Source of the DNA: an uncultured Clostridia bacterium
GTDB lineage: Bacteria > Bacillota > Clostridia > Christensenellales > Aristaeellaceae
DNA length: 11,446 bases
Assembly: GCA_937907055.1 (NCBI GenBank)
Contig: CALCTW010000054.1
Coordinates: forward strand, 1-11,446
Reading direction: 5' to 3'
Below are positions 6,883 through 11,446 of this stretch, piece after piece. Both the position numbers and the translations under genes were made by a program. Position 1 is the first letter of the stretch. Every line of letters starts with the position of its first letter. The notes beneath the pieces were generated by a model. It was not told the origin of the DNA, ran no database searches, and saw only the letters and a list, made by a program, of their open reading frames with translations.

Positions 6883-7572
6883 TCATTCGATCTCTTTTCG
6901 CAGATCGCGGATCAGGGCTTCTTTGGTGTCCGGCGTCCAGTGACTTTCCACACAGGTGGTGAAATCGATGGACTCCAGCGTGCGGATCAGCTTCCGGCAC
7001 AGCGCCGGGTCCTTTTCCCAGGTGGGGAAGGTGCCGCCGGTGGTGTCTCCGACAAAGAGGACCCCCTCATTGATCACGTGGATCAGTGTGCTGTCATCGG
7101 TATGCGGAGATTCCGTTCCGAGCAGGCGGACGGGGCAGTTGCCCGCGTCCAGAGTGATCTCGCCGGTATAAACGATATCAGCCGGTTTGACGATCACGGC
7201 GCGGTCTTTTTCATATTCCCTGCGGATCGATTCGTGCAGCGGGAAAAATTCCTTTTCCGGGCCGTTCCGATCCAGCTTTTCTTTGAAATCGATCAGATAG
7301 CGGTTCGTCTTCGCGTTCGCGATACACAGGCCGTTGACGGCGTGCATGCCGAAGGTGTGATCCCAATGCCAATGCGTGAGCACGGTCAGGGAGGGCAGAG
7401 GAAGACCTTCCGCCTCGAGGAGCCGGTAGAAGGAAAGGGTGTGATCCGCGGAATGCCCGGCATCGACAGCCAGACTCCAGTGATCGCCGCGGATATAACC
7501 AAGCGTGGGGCGATCCCGTTCCTCTTCAAAGGGAGCGATCCAGACGCGCTCCGTCAGGCGTTCCAGTGTCAT
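6883..7572 (-). CDS. MBL-fold metallo-hydrolase
   Basis: A 229-residue metallo-beta-lactamase-fold hydrolase with the complete metal-binding set: H67-x-H69-x-D71-H72 in THWHWDHTFG, H157 in TESPHTDDS, D176 in FVGDTTGG and H211 in VESHWTPD. This supports a binuclear metal site, usually zinc. The family covers thioesterases, lactonases, phosphodiesterases and others, and the substrate cannot be named from this sequence. There is no signal peptide or TM segment, so it is cytoplasmic. ATG 7572 is preceded by GAAAGGC. The gene has its own promoter at 7623-7650 just after the kinase terminator. It lies 73 bases upstream of the lipase-like gene with no terminator seen between, so the two probably form one transcript. 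Confidence 0.88.
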   Translation of the reverse strand: MTLERLTERVWIAPFEEERDRPTLGYIRGDHWSLAVDAGHSADHTLSFYRLLEAEGLPLPSLTVLTHWHWDHTFGMHAVNGLCIANAKTNRYLIDFKEKLDRNGPEKEFFPLHESIRREYEKDRAVIVKPADIVYTGEITLDAGNCPVRLLGTESPHTDDSTLIHVINEGVLFVGDTTGGTFPTWEKDPALCRKLIRTLESIDFTTCVESHWTPDTKEALIRDLRKEIE

Positions 7573-7622
7573 GAAAAATGCCTTTCTTTCAGGGAAAAGT
7601 ACAGCAAAAAGGGGTTTCTTTT

Positions 7623-7650
7623 ATTGTACACGGATTCCGGCTAAAAGCAA
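7623..7650 (-). promoter_or_regulatory. Sigma-70-type promoter for the MBL / lipase-like transcript
   Basis: On the minus strand, TTGCTT (7650-7645) and TACAAT (7628-7623) are separated by 16 bases. The -10 box lies about 50 bases before the MBL start codon. The -35 box abuts the T-tract of the upstream kinase terminator, so one transcript ends where the next begins. Confidence 0.6.
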
Positions 7651-7651
7651 G

Positions 7652-7679
7652 AAAAAAACCGGCCCGCGCGGGGACCGGT
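7652..7679 (-). terminator. Rho-independent terminator of the two-component operon
   Basis: Read on the minus strand, ACCGG (7679-7675) pairs with CCGGT (7662-7658). An inner CCC/GGG stem continues after a one-base bulge, and a run of seven T follows. It lies 15 bases after the histidine kinase stop codon. Confidence 0.8.
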
Positions 7680-7693
7680 CTGTCAGGGTGGGA

Positions 7694-8767
7694 TCAGGCA
7701 CAGGGGAGCGTGACGGCGAAAACAGTCTTTAAATCGTCGCTCGTCACATCGATCGTGCCGCCGTGCAGATCGACCACTTTTTTGACGACGGCGAGGCCGA
7801 TGCCGTTGCCCTGAGTGGCGTGAGACTCATCACACTGGTAGAACTTCTGGAAGATACGATCCAACTGATCCGCCGGGATGGCTTCGCCTGTGTTGATGAT
7901 GGACACGGTGAGCGACTCCGGGGCTTTGCTGATCGTGATCTTCAGTTCTCCGAATTCGGGGGAGAACTTGACGGCGTTGTCGATCAGATTGATCCAGACC
8001 TGCTTGAGCAGTTCCTCACTGGCCCGGATGCTGTATTCATCAAAGTCCAGATCCAGCTCCAGTTTCTTTTTGCTCCACTTGCTTTCCAGCAGCAGGACGC
8101 AGGCGCGGATCTGCTATGACAGGTTATAAACGGTCACATCACGGAGGATGGATTGATTTTCTACCTTGGACAGGTTCAGCACATTGGTTGCCATGGCGGA
8201 CAGACGCATGGATTCTTCTTCAATGGCGCTGAGGTATTCCTGCTTTTGTTCCTCGGACAGATTTCCGCGCCTGAGCAGGGAGGCAAAGCCCGCGATGGAG
8301 ACGATGGGTGTTTTGAATTCGTGGGAAAAGTTATTGACAAAATCAGAGCGCAGCAGTTCCGTGTTTTCCAGTTCCTGCGCCATGATGTTAAAACTGCGAT
8401 CCAGCTCCGCGACAGGGGGGATGCGTGACAGAAACCGGGAAAGCCGGATACGGGCGGAAAAATCTCCCGCGGCCAGCTGATTGAAGGTGCTGATGGCATT
8501 CCTGACAGAACGGAAGGGAAAATGGATGACGAGTGTTGTGAGAAGCGTGCCCAGAATGGCGCTCACCAGCGCGACCACGAAGAGGAGCCACAGGGGGGAG
8601 GATTCCTCGTTGTAGACCTTGAAGTAGATCAGCAGCGCGGCGACACCGGCCATGATGAGCATGGCGCCCAGAATGCAGACAAAAATGAGAAGAGAGAACC
8701 GGACACGGACACGGAGATAACCCTTTTCCTTGGTCTTTGGGGGTTTTTCGTTCTTTTTGCTTTTCAT
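7694..8767 (-). pseudogene. Sensor histidine kinase interrupted by one in-frame TAG codon
   Basis: The frame encodes a 357-position membrane sensor kinase. It has a basic N-terminus, TM helices at about 23-48 and 58-80 with almost no extracellular loop, and a HAMP-like linker. The H-box is NNFSHEFKTP (H149). The N-box is WINLIDNAVKF (N264). The G1-like motif is the variant INTGEAI, and the G2 motif is GNGIGL at 320-325. Codon 218 (minus strand 8116-8114) is TAG. It falls between YNLS and QIRACVLLLE, where relatives usually carry a residue such as Glu, so one G-to-T change in GAG explains it. The frame is otherwise intact on both sides. If TAG is a true stop, the product keeps the H-box but loses the ATP-binding domain and cannot autophosphorylate. 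A sequencing error or readthrough is also possible. The ATG overlaps the regulator stop (ATGA), so translation is coupled. The very short sensor loop suggests it senses in the membrane. Confidence 0.85.
8114..8116 (-). other. In-frame amber codon within the histidine kinase
   Basis: This TAG lies in frame with both kinase halves (7694 and 8114 differ by 420 bases). It separates the dimerisation/phosphoacceptor domain from the ATPase domain. None of the recognised genes in the window uses TAG as its stop; they end in TGA or TAA. Confidence 0.9.
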
Positions 8768-9309
8768 TCCTTTTTCACCGCCCTGTAACCCAATCCGCGG
8801 ACGGACTGGATCTCGAAGCCCGGCCAGTTTTCAAACTTTTTGCGAAGGCGCGCCACGTGAACGGTCACGGTTTCCCAGCCGGTCTCCGTGTCATAGCCCC
8901 AGATTTCATCCATCAGCTGGATGCGGGTAAAGATCTTATCCGGATAGGAGAGCAGCTTGTAGAGCAGCATGAACTCCTTCTGCGGCAGTTCGATCGTTTC
9001 ACCCGGACGGGAGACGGTCATGCTGTCATAATCCAGCACCATGTCCCCGATCTGCAGCTTGCGTTCGCTGACGATCCGCGCGCGGCGCAGCAGGGCTTTG
9101 ATGCGCAGGAGCATCTCCTCGGCATCGATGGGCTTGGTGATGTAGTCATCCGTTCCGACGATGAAGCCGCGGTGACGATCCTCGGGAAGCTGCTTGGCGG
9201 AGACCATAAGAATGGGCAGACTGCTGTTGTTGGCGCGCACGGTCCTGGTGAACTCATAGCCATCCATTCCGGGCATCATGATATCCAGCACGACGAGATC
9301 GATATGCTC
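8764..9309 (-). pseudogene. OmpR-family response regulator, N-terminus missing
   Basis: About 181 residues of a winged-helix response regulator. The receiver part begins at EHIDLVVLDIMMPGMDG with the phospho-acceptor Asp, then SAKQ (the Ser/Thr switch position) and DDYITKPID with the conserved Lys. It continues to the OmpR-type DNA-binding domain (IELPQKEFMLLYKLL, IWGYD, TVHVARLRKKFE, RGLGYRAVKKE). The first roughly 45 residues, with the acidic pocket (the usual DDD/DDE near residue 10), are absent. The frame runs into the N-terminal half of HemC instead. The truncation most likely comes from an assembly join at about 9308-9329. The intact regulator would be the partner of the downstream kinase, whose start codon overlaps the regulator stop by 4 bases. 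Confidence 0.9.
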
Positions 9310-9329
9310 CTGCTCCAGCTTTTTCAGCC
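9308..9329. other. Junction between hemC and response regulator
   Basis: The residues LKKLEQEH around this point read acceptably both as HemC (after GNVDTR) and as the receiver-domain segment before DLVVLD. Such a short shared stretch is what joins unrelated genomes in a short-read assembly. Confidence 0.75.
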
Positions 9330-9789
9330 GGGTGTCCACATTTCCCCGCAGTACAGTAACCGTCAGGTCCGGCCGGACAGCCAGAAGCTGCGCCCGCCGG
9401 CGCAGGCTTGAGGTTCCTACCCTCGCTCCCGCCGGAAGTGCCTGCAACGAAGCACCGCTGCGGCTGACCAGCGCATCACGCGCCTCAGCCCGCTTCAGTA
9501 CCGCACCTATCATCAGCCCCTCCGGCAGCACTGCCGGCACATCCTTCAGGCTGTGGACCGCCATATCTATCCGGCCGTCGCTGATTTCCCGCTCTATTTC
9601 CTGCGTAAACAGCCCCTTGCCGCCAATTTCTGCCAACGGCATCTCAAGCACCCGGTCGCCTCTGGTGCTTATCGTTACAAGCCTTACCTCTGTTCCGGGG
9701 TACTGAGCGCTCAGCTGCCGGGCAACATATCCGGCCTGCCAGAGAGCCAGCCGGCTGCCGCGGGTGCCTATCCTTATTTCATTTCTCAT
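9310..9789 (-). pseudogene. hemC: Hydroxymethylbilane synthase, N-terminal half only
   Basis: HemC joins four porphobilinogens into hydroxymethylbilane in heme and sirohaem synthesis. The first 160 residues are clear: IRIGTRGSRLALWQA, then IGGKGLFTQEIE, then MAVHSLKDVP with the catalytic Asp (D83), then VGTSSLRRRAQL and LRGNVDTRLKKLEQ. The family is about 310 residues. The second half, including the cysteine that carries the dipyrromethane cofactor, is missing, so this piece cannot be active. GGAGG lies 6 bases before the ATG, and the start overlaps the end of hemA by 11 bases, which supports a normal operon upstream. The frame then becomes a response regulator. Confidence 0.92.
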
Positions 9790-11065
9790 GCTCCGCCTCC
9801 CCGTCAGGCAGACAGAACAATTCCCGTGCCGCCTGCATACAATGCTCCTCCTGCTCCGTACCGGCGGCCCGTGCCAGACGCGACATCGGCCCCCGGAGCA
9901 GCTTGCGCGTAATCATCCGCGTCATTCCCTCTATCAGCTGCCATTCCCCGTCCTTCAGCCCGGACAGCTTTCCTGCCACCCGCCTCAGCTCGCGGCAACG
10001 GATTTGCTCCGCCAGCTCCGCCAGCTCCAGCATCACCGGCCGGCAGGAAAGATATTTCAGCTTTTCCCAAAAAGCCGCCAGCTCCGCATAAACTATTTTC
10101 CCGGCCAGCTCCGCCTCCTCGGCCCGCTCCCTTTTATGCTCCTCGACAATCTCCGTCAGACTGTCGATATTGCAGAGCGTCACGCCGTCAATAGCAGCCA
10201 CCCCCGGCTCAATATCCCGCGGCACAGCAATATCAATAAAAATCACCGGCCGGCCCTCCCGCTTTTCCATCAGCCTTTCGACCTCACGGCGGTGTACCAC
10301 ATAATGCGGCGCGCCTGTCGATGTAATCACAATATCAGCCGCAGCCGCCCGCCGGAAGGCATCAATAAACGAAACCGCCTCGCCGCCGAACTCCGCCGCA
10401 AACTCTGCCGCCCGCGAAAAATGGCGGTTGGCCACATACAATTTTTTTATCCCGTTAGCCGTCAGATGGCGGGCCGTCAGCTCGGCCATCTTGCCGGCCC
10501 CGAACAGCAACACCTCAAGCCCTTCAAGACTGCCCAGCTGCTTTTTTACCAGCTCGACCGCCGCATAGCTCACCGACACAGCATTGAAGGCAATGCGCGT
10601 CTCTGTGCGCACCCGTTTTCCCGTAGCAATCGCCCGATGAAAGAGCAGATTCAGCACCGTCCCGCAGCCGCCGGCTCCGTGGGAAAGACCGTAAGCCTCC
10701 TTGACCTGACTCAGTATCTGTCCCTCACCGATAACCAGCGAATCGAGACTCGCGGCCACCCGAAACAAATGCTCTGCACAATCAATATCAATAAACCAGT
10801 AAAAATATTGGCTTATTCCTTCCGCTGAAGCCCGGCCAGCCGCCGCAAAAAAATCCTGCAGAACCGCCAGAGCTGCCCCTGTTTCCACCGCTGCCGCATA
10901 AATCTCCGTACGGTTGCAGGTCGAAATCACGGCCGCCTCCTCAATGACCGGCGTTGCCGTCAGCCCCTCTGTTGCCTCCCTTATCTGCTCCGCTGACAGA
11001 GAAAACCGCTCCCGCACCTCTACCGGCGCCGTCGTATGATTAAGACCCAATACTATCAAGTGCAT
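9779..11065 (-). CDS. hemA: Glutamyl-tRNA reductase
   Basis: A complete 428-residue NADPH-dependent enzyme that reduces glutamyl-tRNA to glutamate-1-semialdehyde, the first step of C5 tetrapyrrole synthesis. Motifs: GLNHTTAPVEVRE at the start, the catalytic cysteine C50 in STCNRTEIY, SLVIGEGQILSQVKEAY at about 108-126, the NADPH-binding FGAGKMAELTARHL at about 193-206, and DIAVPRDIEP at about 298-307. The C-terminal dimerisation helix follows. Length fits the family. The start overlaps the upstream precorrin-2 dehydrogenase gene by 26 bases, and the end overlaps hemC by 11 bases, so the three are one operon with coupled translation. The GGAGG upstream of ATG 11065 is 12 bases away, a little far, consistent with coupling. 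Cytoplasmic. Strong C-ending codon use sets it apart from the genes left of 9300. Confidence 0.96.
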   Translation of the reverse strand: MHLIVLGLNHTTAPVEVRERFSLSAEQIREATEGLTATPVIEEAAVISTCNRTEIYAAAVETGAALAVLQDFFAAAGRASAEGISQYFYWFIDIDCAEHLFRVAASLDSLVIGEGQILSQVKEAYGLSHGAGGCGTVLNLLFHRAIATGKRVRTETRIAFNAVSVSYAAVELVKKQLGSLEGLEVLLFGAGKMAELTARHLTANGIKKLYVANRHFSRAAEFAAEFGGEAVSFIDAFRRAAAADIVITSTGAPHYVVHRREVERLMEKREGRPVIFIDIAVPRDIEPGVAAIDGVTLCNIDSLTEIVEEHKRERAEEAELAGKIVYAELAAFWEKLKYLSCRPVMLELAELAEQIRCRELRRVAGKLSGLKDGEWQLIEGMTRMITRKLLRGPMSRLARAAGTEQEEHCMQAARELFCLPDGEAEHEK

Positions 11066-11446
11066 GAATAATCAGTTCCTCCGCCTCGTCAAAATTTCCC
11101 TGCTCTACCAAATCCAGCAGCCGGTCATCAAGCACCTGCCGCCAAAAATTCTCCCGCTCCCGCGGTGCAGTAAGCTTCCGCTTCAGCCCCTCCCGATAGG
11201 GAGCCAGCACCTCCAGCCACTCACTGTAACGGGCCGCCACATTGAGCAGCCGTTCCCGCAGCCGCCGGGCCAGCTCCGGGCTCCGCCCGCCCGTCGACAC
11301 CGTCAGGAGAATGTCACCTTCGGCCTCTGCTGCCGGCAGCTCAAAATCCCCCAGCTCAAGCGGCGGAGCCGCCATATTTACCAATGCCCCGGCCGCCCGT
11401 GCCGTTGCTGCAGCCTGCGCATTGACCACCGTATCAGCAGCCGCAC
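11040..11446 (-). CDS. Precorrin-2 dehydrogenase (CysG N-terminal type), 5-prime end outside the window
   Basis: The frame is open to the window edge and reads ADTVVNAQAAATARAAGALVNMAAPPLELGDFELPA, then LLTVSTGGRSPELARRLRERL. This matches the NAD-dependent precorrin-2 dehydrogenase/sirohydrochlorin ferrochelatase family (CysG N-terminal domain, Met8p, SirC): residues after the Rossmann fold, the VNxxxxPxxxDFxxPA strand, and the STGGxSPxLAxxLR motif. It converts precorrin-2 to sirohydrochlorin on the way to sirohaem or cobalamin. The Rossmann NAD-binding part lies beyond the edge. The GTG at 11429 is inside conserved sequence and is not the start. A C-terminal segment of about 65 residues follows the motif, without a uroporphyrinogen methyltransferase domain. 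It overlaps hemA by 26 bases. Confidence 0.85.
   Translation of the reverse strand, partial: AAADTVVNAQAAATARAAGALVNMAAPPLELGDFELPAAEAEGDILLTVSTGGRSPELARRLRERLLNVAARYSEWLEVLAPYREGLKRKLTAPRERENFWRQVLDDRLLDLVEQGNFDEAEELIIHALDSIGS

Noticed and set aside
7694..7906. A separate small ATPase-domain protein starting inside the kinase
   Set aside because: The apparent start is an internal GTG in the middle of the ATPase domain, after the N-box, with no ribosome binding site. It is simply the tail of the interrupted kinase.
8764..9789. A novel HemC-response regulator fusion acting as a heme-linked transcription factor
   Set aside because: Both partners lack essential parts, and the junction is a short stretch compatible with both families. 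An assembly chimera is more likely.
11040..11429. A complete small gene starting at GTG 11429
   Set aside because: Conserved precorrin-2 dehydrogenase sequence continues upstream of this codon to the window edge, so the gene is partial.

Overview
The window reads as a mosaic. Its middle (about 1034-9309) is a coherent stretch of a moderately GC-rich anaerobic Firmicute, probably a gut or rumen Clostridia. It carries a DUF815 AAA+ ATPase, a threonine deaminase with a C-terminal ACT domain, a clostridial GFSR-type lipase, an MBL hydrolase and an OmpR-type two-component pair. The two ends look like pieces of other genomes. The right end (about 9310-11446) is a tetrapyrrole cluster (precorrin-2 dehydrogenase, hemA, hemC) in an order common in Negativicutes and Clostridia. 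The left end holds a LytS-type membrane fragment, then a one-TM protein fragment resembling Verrucomicrobia/Kiritimatiellae-like hypothetical proteins, then the C-terminal quarter of dihydroxy-acid dehydratase. The organism assignments are inference from family resemblance and codon style.

Layout, left to right: (1) 1-183, minus strand, 5TM-LytS-like fragment; (2) 176-598, plus, N-terminal part of an unrecognised single-TM protein; (3) 599-1033, plus, IlvD C-terminus; (4) 1151-2464, plus, DUF815 ATPase; (5) 2492-3688, plus, threonine ammonia-lyase; (6) 3716-3754, a strong hairpin terminator between convergent genes; (7) 3807-6809, minus, a 1000-residue secreted or membrane lipase-like protein whose C-terminal polytopic domain resembles YhhN/TMEM86 lysoplasmalogenases; (8) 6883-7572, minus, MBL-fold hydrolase with its own promoter; (9) 7694-8767, minus, sensor histidine kinase interrupted by one in-frame amber codon; (10) 8764-9309, minus, response regulator lacking its N-terminus; (11) 9310-9789, minus, HemC N-terminal half; (12) 9779-11065, minus, HemA; (13) 11040-11446, minus, precorrin-2 dehydrogenase running off the window.

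Three places (about 165-190, 596-612 and 9308-9329) switch from one protein family to another inside an open reading frame. At each, a short stretch reads acceptably for both partners, and each partner is cut at a point that destroys it. This is the usual signature of short-repeat assembly mis-joins, so the apparent fusion proteins (unknown-IlvD, HemC-response regulator) should not be taken as real genes without read support.

The most interesting biology that looks intact is the 1000-residue lipase with a fused multi-pass membrane domain. It lies downstream of an MBL hydrolase and near a two-component system. The histidine kinase with a single TAG codon in an otherwise perfect frame is the second. 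No CRISPR array, tRNA, rRNA or insertion sequence was seen.
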